From: Bacteroidia bacterium | GTDB lineage: Bacteria > Bacteroidota > Bacteroidia > J057 | Length of the DNA: 43,962 nucleotides | Assembly: GCA_030731845.1 (NCBI GenBank) | Contig: JANQTF010000221.1 | Span: forward strand, 1 to 43,962 | Direction of reading: 5' to 3' | Shown: positions 18,221-25,988 of the stretch, one piece after another | Position numbering within the stretch: the stretch's first letter is position 1 | Layout of the letters: each line of letters begins with the position of its first letter | The notes under the pieces: generated by a model | The model's input: only the letters and a program-made list of their open reading frames with translations | Databases searched by the model: none | Told to the model about the DNA's origin: nothing | Position numbers and translations under genes: made by a program

Positions 18221-18392
18221 AGGGAAAATTGTTGAATGAGGGATTGAAGAATTCACCACGGAGGCGCTAAGGGCATGGAGAAACACGGAGGAAGAAATGG
18301 TTGAGTTGATGGATTGATGAATGAGAGAATGAAGGAAAGGGTAGACTTATACCCCTATACCTCACCACTTATACCTCCAATCCCTTCCCCAC
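18221..18392. repeat. Degenerate intergenic repeat, copy 2 (plus orientation)
   Basis: The gap between the second tube gene and the DUF5908 gene carries, on the plus strand (opposite to the genes), a CACGGAGG-containing stretch, then GGTTGAGTTGATGGATTGATG-like heptad units. It ends in a core containing GACTTATACCC and CTTATACCTCC (about 18343-18378). The core matches the one at 571-600 in the other orientation. It has no coding potential. The repeat interrupts an otherwise compact operon, so it should be transcribed unless a promoter or terminator sits here; none was seen. Confidence 0.55.
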
Positions 18393-18833
18393 TCACCCTC
18401 TCAAAAAATAGCTGTAGCTCAGCTGCAGGGTTTCGATCACCACAGAGCCTTGTTCAGCATTGAAAGAGGAAATCTCCCAGCGCTTGGGAATGGCGCCCAC
18501 TACTTGCCAGGAACTCAGTGGCTCGTGAGAAGCGTTGAGCAACACGATGCTGAGGTTGATGGGTTGGAAAACGAAGTTTTCAATAGCATTCCTGCACCAT
18601 TTCACCAATCCCGAGTCCACGACCATGCCTCGCTTGAGCGATAGCTCCGCATAGCGGGTGCGCGTAGGCAGCCCGTGTGTAAAGCGGTTTTCGCCGCCCT
18701 CCACATACGATTCCATCTCCACATCCACCGTGAGGCCACTCACTTCCTGAAACTGTATGTCGAGCTCCGATTTTTGGTCCAGCTCAAAAATGACCGAGAA
18801 GTGAAACCCCACCGGGGGATAATAGTCAGCCAT
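18393..18833 (-). CDS. Second inner-tube protein (Afp5-like, tube initiator)
   Basis: This 146-residue protein has the T4 gp19/Hcp-like tube fold signature: FQEVSGLTVDVEMESY, ELSLKRGMV, a helix around WCRNAIENF, and INLSIVLLNASHEP. It differs clearly from the neighbouring tube protein, consistent with an initiating ring next to the baseplate. I chose ATG at 18833; a TTG at 18839 would overlap the upstream stop. The two tube genes are almost contiguous (3 bases apart). Which is the main subunit is inferred from gene order in Afp. Confidence 0.88.
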   Translation of the reverse strand: MADYYPPVGFHFSVIFELDQKSELDIQFQEVSGLTVDVEMESYVEGGENRFTHGLPTRTRYAELSLKRGMVVDSGLVKWCRNAIENFVFQPINLSIVLLNASHEPLSSWQVVGAIPKRWEISSFNAEQGSVVIETLQLSYSYFLRG

Positions 18834-18835
18834 GA

Positions 18836-19267
18836 TCAATCATTTTGAATGGTGAGACCTTCGTGAACAAGCTCCATCGTTTCAATGGCCACTTCGTTGC
18901 CATCAGACTTGAGGTCAGTTGCCTGCACCTTGATGGGCCACGCACTTTCTACCTTCCACACCACCACCGGCTCATGAGATTCATTGAGCAGGCTGATGGT
19001 GATGTCGCGACGCTCGATCTCGTTGAGGGCCACGGTATTCCACCAATTATAGAATTCATTGTCGCTCTGGAATGTGCCGCGCTTCAGCGTAATGTTGCTG
19101 TGCTTCTGCATGCCCGGCATCCGGGTTTTGGTGTATTCCGGGCTCGCTCCGTGGCGATATTCGATCATCTCGGTTTCTACTGTGAGACCAGATACTTCGG
19201 TGAATCCGATTTGGGTTCCGCCCCATTCTACCTGAAAATGGAATTTAGATAACGGGTAATTTGCCAT
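18836..19267 (-). CDS. Inner-tube protein (Afp1-like main tube subunit)
   Basis: The 143-residue protein begins MANYPLSKFHFQVEW and contains FTEVSGLTVETEMIEY, NITLKRGTF, NEFYNWWNT and ITISLLNESHEP, the conserved phage tail tube (gp19-like) pattern. It would form the hexameric rings of the inner tube and hold lumenal cargo. It lies directly downstream of the sheath genes. Its closest relative in the window is the next gene, and the shared motifs show an old duplication. Confidence 0.9.
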   Translation of the reverse strand: MANYPLSKFHFQVEWGGTQIGFTEVSGLTVETEMIEYRHGASPEYTKTRMPGMQKHSNITLKRGTFQSDNEFYNWWNTVALNEIERRDITISLLNESHEPVVVWKVESAWPIKVQATDLKSDGNEVAIETMELVHEGLTIQND

Positions 19268-19330
19268 GAGTACAGTGAATTGATGAGTAAGTGAAGGGTT
19301 GAATCAAAGAATGCAGCTGACGGTGGGTGC

Positions 19331-21418
19331 TTATATCTGCTCTTCCATCTTGCATTCGTAGCGAATGATGATAAACTCTGCGGGCCTGACCGCTGCCAGA
19401 CCGATGTCGATGAGGAGGCGTCCTTCGAGAATGTCCTGGGCGATCATTGACTCGCCCAATCCGATTCCAATGAAGTAGGCATCGCCAGCCGTAGCGCCAT
19501 AAAAGGCTCCTTTTCGCCACAGCGCTCGCAAAAACGCGTCGATCATGTTGCGCACCTGTAGCCAGGTATTGGCGTCGTTGGGCTCAAACACAAAGCGCTC
19601 TGTGGCCTTTTTGAGAAATTCTTCGATGTAAATGAACAGCCGCCGAACGGGTACATAGCGCCACTCCAGGCTGTTGGAAAGCAGGGTTCTCGATCCCCAC
19701 ACCACCGCCCCGCGCCCCGGAAAACTCCGGATCGCATTGATGGCTTTGCCCGATTCGTGCACGTTCATGTCTTCCTGCATGCGATCGTCGATGGCAGTTT
19801 CTGGCCCGATCGTCGCCATGAGTGCAGCATTGGCGGGAGCTTTCCACACGCCCTGTCGCTCGTCGGTCACCACAATCAGAGCCGCGATGGCTGCGGAGGG
19901 TGGCAGGCGCTTCCTCTCCAGCTTGATCGCCTCCGCGACTTTGCTCAGCACAGGGTGCAGCGTAAACAACTGATTCTCAATCTGTGACTCCGTTGTGCCA
20001 GCTGCGCGATACACCCGCTCTACCCCTTTTGCCAGGGCCAGGGCCACAGGCCGGAGAGACAGCAGGAGGTCCGAATCGCTTGTGAGCACTGCCGCCGCAA
20101 TGTCGTCAGCAACTTGGTTGCCCAGCCATCGCGTCTCGTTGAGGAGGGCATAGGCTGCTTCCTTGGTCGCTTCATCCGAAGGATCGTTCCCAAACCTGAT
20201 GAGCGCCTGTTGGCTCTTCTCGATGGAGATAAATCTTTGGATCGCATTGGGGAGGCCAAATCCTGACAAGGCATCCTCTATCGCTGTCTGAATCGGAGAG
20301 GAGACCTGCTCATCGAGCTGCACAAAGGCTGTGGCCAGCTTTCTCACCGCATGAGCGAGTTGCCGGTAGCTGTCCAGAGAGTCCGTTGCCGAGGTGGCAT
20401 CAGCCTGTGCTTCCGCCTGATATGCTCGGATCATGTCCTCGATCACGGTGCTGGCTTTGGCAGTCTGTGACCTGCTCATGCCTGAGAGGGTGATCAGGGA
20501 TTCGCTCTCCAAATTGGCTTTGTTGGCGGCATCGATCAGGCTGCGGTGCTTTTGGGCATCTGCCGAGCTGCCCGAAGAAGACAGCACTTCTGCCGCCACG
20601 AGGGGAGTCCCGGTATCAGCATCCAAAAAGTGAAGTTCCCGAAAATGAAAGCTGTGGTCGTAGTTTGAATACAGCCATGGATGATAGGCCGCTCCGTAGG
20701 AGAGGTTTTCTGCCCCGATCATGTCGCGGAAAATAGCCACTTCTTCTGTCAACCAGCCCGTGGGAATCAGGTCAAGCAGGGCAAAGCGATCCTGGAGCTT
20801 CGCACAATGTGCCAACGCATATTGCTGAAGCTGCCCCAGAGCATCGGGGTCGTCGCTGCCGTCACTCGCCCGCTTGAAGCGCACAGCATCCGGAAATAGG
20901 AGAAGCGTAGGCTCGTCGTAGCGCGCGAGCGCATCAATCCCCAGCTGAAACCGACTGCGTTCAGAGATGCCACCGGAGGCAGAGACCGAAGTCGGCTGTT
21001 TCAGTGCCGGAGGCAGGCAATCGTCTTCTTCGATGGGCGGAAGCGCAGCAGGCTGTCTTCCGTCTTCGAAACTGCCGATCGAAACGATGTAGCAATCCTT
21101 ACCTTGGTTGTCGAAGTATTGTTGCAGGCAGTCATACAGATAAAACCGATCCTGAATGTCCACTGATTCCACTGAAAAATCCTTTCCTGAGGAAACAAAG
21201 ACCTGATAGGATTCTGGCGAAAACGCACCGCCGAAAAAGTTCACGAATTCTCCGAAGTCTCTCACCCTCGTGGGCACGAGGTGCAGCGATTGTCCGGTCG
21301 CGTCCTGCGCCTTTTCGGTATAACCGATGAAAGCGGGGACGGCCGTTTCGAGTTCCGGGACGTTGGAGCGGGGTGGTGTGAGATCTTTCAGATAAACACC
21401 AGGTGTTTTATACTGCAT
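19331..21418 (-). CDS. Contractile sheath protein 2 with long helical insert, 695 aa
   Basis: Both ends match sheath proteins: YKTPGVYLKDLTPP and AVPAFIGYTEKA at the start, and FVFEPNDANTW, IDAFLRALW and VRPAEFIIIR at the end. It is about 200 residues longer than sheath 1. The extra sequence lies at about residues 275-500 (about 20595-19920) and is Ala/Ser/Glu-rich and helical (DSYRQLAHAVRKLATAF, ESQIENQLFTLHP). In sheath 1 the same position holds only about 55 residues. The insert would project from the sheath surface. As in Afp/PVC, the second sheath protein may form the first rings near the baseplate. It starts 26 bases after sheath 1 ends. Confidence 0.88.
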   Translation of the reverse strand: MQYKTPGVYLKDLTPPRSNVPELETAVPAFIGYTEKAQDATGQSLHLVPTRVRDFGEFVNFFGGAFSPESYQVFVSSGKDFSVESVDIQDRFYLYDCLQQYFDNQGKDCYIVSIGSFEDGRQPAALPPIEEDDCLPPALKQPTSVSASGGISERSRFQLGIDALARYDEPTLLLFPDAVRFKRASDGSDDPDALGQLQQYALAHCAKLQDRFALLDLIPTGWLTEEVAIFRDMIGAENLSYGAAYHPWLYSNYDHSFHFRELHFLDADTGTPLVAAEVLSSSGSSADAQKHRSLIDAANKANLESESLITLSGMSRSQTAKASTVIEDMIRAYQAEAQADATSATDSLDSYRQLAHAVRKLATAFVQLDEQVSSPIQTAIEDALSGFGLPNAIQRFISIEKSQQALIRFGNDPSDEATKEAAYALLNETRWLGNQVADDIAAAVLTSDSDLLLSLRPVALALAKGVERVYRAAGTTESQIENQLFTLHPVLSKVAEAIKLERKRLPPSAAIAALIVVTDERQGVWKAPANAALMATIGPETAIDDRMQEDMNVHESGKAINAIRSFPGRGAVVWGSRTLLSNSLEWRYVPVRRLFIYIEEFLKKATERFVFEPNDANTWLQVRNMIDAFLRALWRKGAFYGATAGDAYFIGIGLGESMIAQDILEGRLLIDIGLAAVRPAEFIIIRYECKMEEQI

Positions 21419-21444
21419 GAGGGCAACAATGAGCTAAGATAACA

Positions 21445-22929
21445 TCAGGCTTCTTGCATCTTGTGAGAGAATTTCAGAATGATGAATTCTGCGGGACGAA
21501 CGACAGCCATGCCGATTTCCACATTCATCTTTCCTTCCAGCACATCTATCGAGGTCATGGTTTCTCCTAATCCTACCTTCACATAAAATGCCTGCTCTGG
21601 CTTGGCACCTGCGAGGGCACCGGCCCGCCATTGTAGAATGAGAAAGTTCTCAATCATGGCGCGCACCTTGACCCAGGTGTTGGCGTCGTTGGGTTCAAAC
21701 ACAAACTGGTAGGTCGCTTTTTTCACAGATTCTTCCACCATGTTGAAGAAACGACGAACGGAGACATAGCGCCATTCATTGTCATTGCCAGCGAGGGTTC
21801 TTGCTCCCCACACCAGGGTTCCTTTTCCTGTGAAAAAGCGAATGGCATTCACTGATTTTCCGGCAGTGGGATCCACATTCATTCCATCTTGAAAATCATC
21901 TGTGATTTTGAGACTGAGGCCTTTATCGCCTCCTTTGATGCCGTTGACACCCACGTTGGCGGGAGCTTTCCACACGCCGCGGTTGCTATCCACCCGCGCA
22001 TACACCCCTGCAATGGCAGGGCTGGGAGGCAAGGTGACCCCAAAATCGGTGATGGCGGCCTTGATTTTGGCATACAAGGCTCCATTGGTCCCTTCGAGGC
22101 TATCCATCATGGCCCCATTTACCGAGCCAAGGGTGGCAGTCGCCCCATTTTGTGTGTGGGTCAACACAGTTTGGGCCGGGTCATAGGCATAGGAGAATAC
22201 AGAGACCAGATTGGGATAATAGACCGCTCCGTATTTGAGGTCGCCAGTGAGGTTTCTGAACGTGCTGATGGCATCAGCCGGAACCACATTCGGATACACA
22301 TCCATGATGGCAAAACGATCCTGCAACTTGCTGCATTGAGCCAGCGCGGCTTCTTGAAGCGCTTGCATCGCGGAGGCATTGGAGACATTTTGTCCTTCGG
22401 GAAAGACGATCAAGGTGGGTTCATCCTCAGACTCCAGGGCAGTGAGACCTGCGAGCAATTCACTTTGCACCAGTGCACCTGCTACTGTTTTGTAAACAGC
22501 TTTGTCGGCAGCTGTCGCATCGCCCACTGCCACGATGAAGCAAGGGCCACCACCATTGGCAAAGTAGGACTGAAGTGCATAGTACATATTGTGCTTTGAC
22601 GCACCTGCCGCTGGCAGGGCGACACTCACCATTTCCTTGCTCACGATAAATCTCGTGGCATCATCTGGATCAGGCGCACCCTCTTGGGCGATGGTCACCT
22701 GTATGCCTGTTTCAAGCTGTGGACCGCCAAAAAAGGTGGTGTATTCGAGGAGGGAAGTGATTCGGGTAGGTTTGAGAAAGAGATCATCTTTGATAAACCG
22801 CTGGGCTTTCTCGGTATAGCCGATAAAGGCAGGGATGGCCGTAGAAACGGCAGCGACGGAGGGCGGGAACTTCGGGATTTCCTGAATATACACGCCGGGT
22901 ACAGTGGGATTATTCGCAGTGCTTGCCAT
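21445..22929 (-). CDS. Contractile sheath protein 1 (main sheath), 494 aa
   Basis: The protein begins MASTANNPTVPGVYIQEI and has the sheath signatures TAIPAFIGYTEKA, TTFFGGP, GVWKAPAN, FFTGKGTLVWGARTLAG, ATYQFVFEPNDANTW and VVRPAEFIILKF. Length is normal for eCIS sheaths. I chose ATG at 22929 because a longer frame from 23049 overlaps the upstream gene and adds an unrelated leader. It probably makes most of the contractile sheath. Confidence 0.93.
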   Translation of the reverse strand: MASTANNPTVPGVYIQEIPKFPPSVAAVSTAIPAFIGYTEKAQRFIKDDLFLKPTRITSLLEYTTFFGGPQLETGIQVTIAQEGAPDPDDATRFIVSKEMVSVALPAAGASKHNMYYALQSYFANGGGPCFIVAVGDATAADKAVYKTVAGALVQSELLAGLTALESEDEPTLIVFPEGQNVSNASAMQALQEAALAQCSKLQDRFAIMDVYPNVVPADAISTFRNLTGDLKYGAVYYPNLVSVFSYAYDPAQTVLTHTQNGATATLGSVNGAMMDSLEGTNGALYAKIKAAITDFGVTLPPSPAIAGVYARVDSNRGVWKAPANVGVNGIKGGDKGLSLKITDDFQDGMNVDPTAGKSVNAIRFFTGKGTLVWGARTLAGNDNEWRYVSVRRFFNMVEESVKKATYQFVFEPNDANTWVKVRAMIENFLILQWRAGALAGAKPEQAFYVKVGLGETMTSIDVLEGKMNVEIGMAVVRPAEFIILKFSHKMQEA

Positions 22930-22972
22930 AGAAAATGGGTGGTTAGCGGTGATAAATGAGATGAATCCTGAC

Positions 22973-23731
22973 TCAGGATGTGGTATTAAAGGGAATGAGA
23001 TAGGTGAGGGGAGAATCGTAGTCCACGGCTGGATTTTTGAAAATCTCAATCAGGCCAAAGGCCCGATTAAAGAGCAGAGAGTCGTCAGTGAAGAGGGTTT
23101 CTTCGGCCAGGGTGCTTCCTACTTGTTTCACTTTCCAGGCTCCAGCCGGGAGCGGAGTAGGGGACTGTGCTCCCGGCGGGGTTTCGGCGAGCTGAACCTG
23201 CCTACCAGCCGACACCGGGCGGGTGATTGCAGGGCCTCCACCTGGTAGGATGGGCACGAGATTCACAGCCGTGGCACCAATGGCCGCCTCAAAAGCATGG
23301 GTTTGGGCGGCAACAGAACCTAAATCTGATTTGCCGACATAGGTGCCCGATCTGGCCAGTAACACCCGGCCATCAAGGGTATTGCTATCGTCGAGATTAG
23401 AGAAATAAGCCAAACTCGATCTTCCGATAAACTGAGGGAATGGCACATCGGTCCCGAATCCTTCTGTAGTTTCCAGAATGGAAGGTTTTTTGAGTTTCAG
23501 CAGAAAGCGGAAAGCCGTGGTCTCGGTAATGGGCCGCGCAGGCAATCCGCTGGGAAGTCGTCGCTCAGCAGCGATCATTCCGCCATCGGGAGTTGCTTTA
23601 AAGATCATTCCAAATCGACGCAGATTTCTTGTGCAATCTGCCGTAGGGCGAATCTCCCACCCATCAGCCACCTCCATGAGTCCCGGATGGGTGATTTGGA
23701 TTTGAAACAGTAGATCGAAGCGGTATTCCAT
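22973..23731 (-). CDS. Unrecognised eCIS protein, 252 aa (cap-adaptor candidate)
   Basis: I do not recognise a named domain. The protein starts MEYRFDLLFQIQITHPGL, contains GRVLLARSGTYVG, a Gly/Pro-rich hinge (about 160-195: LPGGGPAITRPVSAG, PTPLPAGAWKV), and ends in a strand-rich region. There is no signal peptide or membrane segment. It sits between the DUF4255 terminator gene (6-base gap) and sheath 1 (43-base gap). In AlgoCIS a cap adaptor bridges the terminator and the last sheath/tube ring, and a gene in this position is a good candidate. This role is inferred from position only. Confidence 0.6.
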   Translation of the reverse strand: MEYRFDLLFQIQITHPGLMEVADGWEIRPTADCTRNLRRFGMIFKATPDGGMIAAERRLPSGLPARPITETTAFRFLLKLKKPSILETTEGFGTDVPFPQFIGRSSLAYFSNLDDSNTLDGRVLLARSGTYVGKSDLGSVAAQTHAFEAAIGATAVNLVPILPGGGPAITRPVSAGRQVQLAETPPGAQSPTPLPAGAWKVKQVGSTLAEETLFTDDSLLFNRAFGLIEIFKNPAVDYDSPLTYLIPFNTTS

Positions 23732-23737
23732 GGCCGA

Positions 23738-24340
23738 TTAATTGGTGAATTGATCAAGACGAACGGAGCGAACCACTGACGCATCGCTCTCGGGCGCTGC
23801 CTGAATTGGAATGAGGCGCAGCTTGTAGAGGGCAGACGGCACGTATTTTCCACCTAAGACGCCCCAGATTTGGTTCAGCTCTTCGAATGTGGTGGAGTAA
23901 AGCTCTGCGGTCATCATCTCGATGCGTTGCAGATCTGGGTATTTGGGAACCAATGCCGGGAAAGCATTTGGTCTGAATGATGGCTCAATCTGGAAAAAGG
24001 AAATCACCTCCGAAATGTAGAATAAGGCATCCTCATACTTGGTATTGTTCGCGCTAAATAACAAGTAGAGGTTAAGGTAGATTGGGGGCGATTGGGCAAT
24101 GGCTACCGGGTCTCCCGAGTCGCTGACTCCCGGCTTCTTGCGAGGCAGGTTTCGCAAGGTGGCCTCCTGCTGAATGTTGATCACAGATGCCACCACCTTA
24201 TTCGTGAGCCGATCTGCTGATGCGTCATTGTAGGCATCGAGAAGGGCAATATTGCCCGGGACTACCGCATCATCCGAGGAGGCAGGGGTGATGTAAAGAT
24301 TCATCAACTCCAGAATAAATTCGATGGCCTGTTTGATCAT
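23738..24340 (-). CDS. DUF4255 tail-terminator protein (Afp16-like)
   Basis: This 200-residue protein matches DUF4255: an N-terminal helix (MIKQAIEFILELMNLYI), then NIALLDAYND, the conserved VVASVINIQQEATLRN, PPIYLNLYLLFSANNTKYEDALFYISEVISFFQ (read in two parts), and the C-terminal MMTAELYSTTFEELNQIWG region. In Afp, Afp16 terminates tube and sheath growth at the distal end. It is the first structural gene after the regulator and begins the close-packed gene run. Confidence 0.92.
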   Translation of the reverse strand: MIKQAIEFILELMNLYITPASSDDAVVPGNIALLDAYNDASADRLTNKVVASVINIQQEATLRNLPRKKPGVSDSGDPVAIAQSPPIYLNLYLLFSANNTKYEDALFYISEVISFFQIEPSFRPNAFPALVPKYPDLQRIEMMTAELYSTTFEELNQIWGVLGGKYVPSALYKLRLIPIQAAPESDASVVRSVRLDQFTN

Positions 24341-24360
24341 GTCTTGATGTATGAATCAGG

Positions 24361-24390
24361 CAAACCTCTCGCAGGCTGATTTTGGTAAAA
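24361..24390 (-). promoter_or_regulatory. Possible promoter of the eCIS structural operon
   Basis: On the minus strand a TTTT element (24387-24390) is separated by 18 bases from GAGGTTTG (24361-24368), one mismatch from the Bacteroidota TAnnTTTG -7 element. The start codon lies about 20 bases downstream. Each element has one mismatch, so this is a weak call. Confidence 0.25.
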
Positions 24391-24396
24391 AATCAG
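24376..24396. promoter_or_regulatory. Inverted repeat upstream of the DUF4255 gene
   Basis: CTGATTTT (24376-24383) and AAAATCAG (24389-24396) form a perfect 8-bp inverted repeat with a 5-base spacer, 36 bases upstream of the first structural gene. It overlaps the -33 side of the possible promoter, as an operator would. No T-tract follows, so it is not an obvious terminator. Confidence 0.4.
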
Positions 24397-24424
24397 AGGC
24401 TCAGCTCACCCGAATGTGGATCCT

Positions 24425-24467
24425 ATATTTCTGCTGTGCGCCAAAGCGCTTCTCTAAGCAGAAATAT
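24425..24467. promoter_or_regulatory. 11-bp inverted repeat between the LuxR regulator and the eCIS genes
   Basis: ATATTTCTGCT (24425-24435) and AGCAGAAATAT (24457-24467) are perfect inverted arms of 11 bp around a 21-base spacer. The spacer itself contains GCGC-CAAA-GCGC. It could be the binding site of the adjacent LuxR-type regulator or an RNA hairpin at the end of the regulator transcript. No T-run follows on either strand. Confidence 0.5.
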
Positions 24468-24506
24468 TTCTTTGTTCTAAATTAATGGAAGTGTATAGCA
24501 AAATCA

Positions 24507-25166
24507 TCAATGAAAAACAGGATGTTTTTCTCCATGTTTTCCATGATATGAAGGCAGCAGGTGCTGCAAAAAGGCTTCTCTTACCAGGCCTGCGGTATTT
24601 TGGACCGCCAATTTTTGCATCAGGTTGATCCGGTGGGTTTCTACCGTGCAATTGCCGATAGATAGTTTGTCGGCGATTTCACGGGATCTGTATCCCGCCA
24701 CAATCAGCTCGAGAACCTCTATTTCTCGTTGCGTGAGACTCACATCGGGTTCCATCCCTTTGGTCATGTTGTCAAACCAATGTTGTTTGAGCTGTTGTTG
24801 CAGGGATGCGGGCAGGTATCGGTTACCTTTAGAGACTTCCCGAATGGCCTTTTCCCATTCTTCATGGGTAGCAGATTTGCAGAGGTAGCCTTTGGCCCCA
24901 AGGCCCAGCAGGGTTTGCAGCAAACCGGCCTTGAGCTCGTTTCCGGTCACCAAGACATGGCAGCCCGGGTGGTGTTGATGCCTGATGAGAAATGGCTCAA
25001 CCTGTTCATGATCCTGATCCACAATGAGGAGCGAGTCGCCGCTTACCAACTTTTTGGAGAGGTCATGGGTTTGAAGCACCTTATCAGCGTCGATAGAAAG
25101 TCTGATTTTCTGGGCAATTGCATCTGAGAGCAAAAGAATAGGCTCGGCAATGATGGCAACTTTCAT
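24507..25166 (-). CDS. LuxR/NarL-type transcriptional regulator with atypical receiver domain
   Basis: The protein is 219 residues, normal for NarL/FixJ regulators. The C-terminal HTH is clear: LTQREIEVLELIVAGY, SREIADKLSIGNCTVETHR and INLMQKLAVQNTAGLVREA. The N-terminal ~120 residues have receiver topology, with LLIVDQD near residue 50 as a possible phospho-acceptor and GYLCKSA with the conserved Lys. However, the acidic pair after the first strand reads Ala-Glu (VAIIAEP). Signalling may therefore not follow normal phosphorylation. ATG 25166 was preferred over an upstream in-frame start at 25298. It sits 166 bases upstream of the eCIS genes on the same strand and is the best candidate for their regulator. 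Confidence 0.85.
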   Translation of the reverse strand: MKVAIIAEPILLLSDAIAQKIRLSIDADKVLQTHDLSKKLVSGDSLLIVDQDHEQVEPFLIRHQHHPGCHVLVTGNELKAGLLQTLLGLGAKGYLCKSATHEEWEKAIREVSKGNRYLPASLQQQLKQHWFDNMTKGMEPDVSLTQREIEVLELIVAGYRSREIADKLSIGNCTVETHRINLMQKLAVQNTAGLVREAFLQHLLPSYHGKHGEKHPVFH

Positions 25167-25625
25167 GGCAAAGTCGGTTACGAGAGTAGGGGGAGGCGGT
25201 AAATCCAATTTTCTATTCTTTCCTGTGAAGGAAGACCACGATAAATCTGATACGGTAATATCAGGTTCAACAAGAGAATGATCACACTCTTGGGACACAT
25301 GGGAGGTCTGAGGGGGTCAGGCTTTCCATTTTGGCTGCAGAAGAACATGGGCTAGGCCATCCATCAGTATTGCTGGGAGAGGGGCGCCATCTCACCTAAG
25401 CAATTGGCAGTCTTTCTTTGCTAAGTAATACGTTTACGCAAAAGAAATTACATAGAAGCTAAAGAAAAATACGCTGTACATCAAGAGAATGTGCTAGCAC
25501 ATGCGGTATTCTTCATGTATCGCAAAAATCTTGCCTGATCCACTCCGCTTGGTAAAAAATGACTTTAAGCATTTTTCATTTGTCTTCGATTGCTATACTT
25601 GCGCTTCCATCGATGAAATTATTCT
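25167..25625. other. Intergenic region between divergent genes
   Basis: 459 bases without a convincing gene separate the LuxR regulator (minus) from the TMEM220-like gene (plus). A small inverted repeat CTGATA...TATCAG occurs at 25247-25264. It may hold the regulator's promoter, but no TAnnTTTG element was found on the minus strand. The segment 25440-25620 is AT-rich. Confidence 0.5.
25572..25601 (+). promoter_or_regulatory. Possible promoter of the TMEM220-like gene
   Basis: TTTT (25572-25575), an 18-base spacer, then TATACTTG (25594-25601), one mismatch from TAnnTTTG. It would give a leader of about 20 bases before the ATG at 25626. Confidence 0.35.
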
Positions 25626-25988
25626 ATGAAAATTCTTGGTTATTCTTTCACTGTCATCTTCCTTGCCTTCACCGCTGTTCAATATAATGATCCTGATGCA
25701 GCTCCGTGGATGCTATTTTATCTGCTCTTGGCTGGACTTTCCCTCACAGCGGCTCTTGGGAAAGCAAAATCATCCTGGTTTGTGGTGGCCATGATTGCCA
25801 CTGCATTTGGGATGGGGCATTACTCTGAAGGGGTAGTGGAATTCCTCACGAATACGGATGGGATTACGTTTTCGCAGGGCATGCAAAACGATTTTATGTA
25901 TATCGAGCAAGCCCGCGAATTTGGAGGATTGACCATTTCATTTCTGGCTATGCTTGCCATGTGGTGGAGGAGCGCTAGTGCCTCCTGA
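25626..25988 (+). CDS. TMEM220-like membrane protein
   Basis: This 120-residue protein carries the family's key motif QYNDPDAAPWMLFY after the first membrane helix. It has about four hydrophobic segments (residues 3-18, 28-44, 50-66 and 99-115). The TMEM220 family is widespread and has no established function. Its 3' end overlaps the convergent plsY-like gene by 14 bases. Confidence 0.75.
   Translation: MKILGYSFTVIFLAFTAVQYNDPDAAPWMLFYLLLAGLSLTAALGKAKSSWFVVAMIATAFGMGHYSEGVVEFLTNTDGITFSQGMQNDFMYIEQAREFGGLTISFLAMLAMWWRSASAS

Noticed and set aside
24425-24467. Terminator of the LuxR gene
   Set aside because: Good stem but no T-tract on either strand, so kept as a regulatory inverted repeat.
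1-25166. Prophage or T6SS instead of an eCIS
   Set aside because: No capsid, portal, terminase or integrase genes, and no TssJLM or ClpV genes. DUF4255, DUF5908, CIS_TMP-like and LysM proteins fit eCIS.
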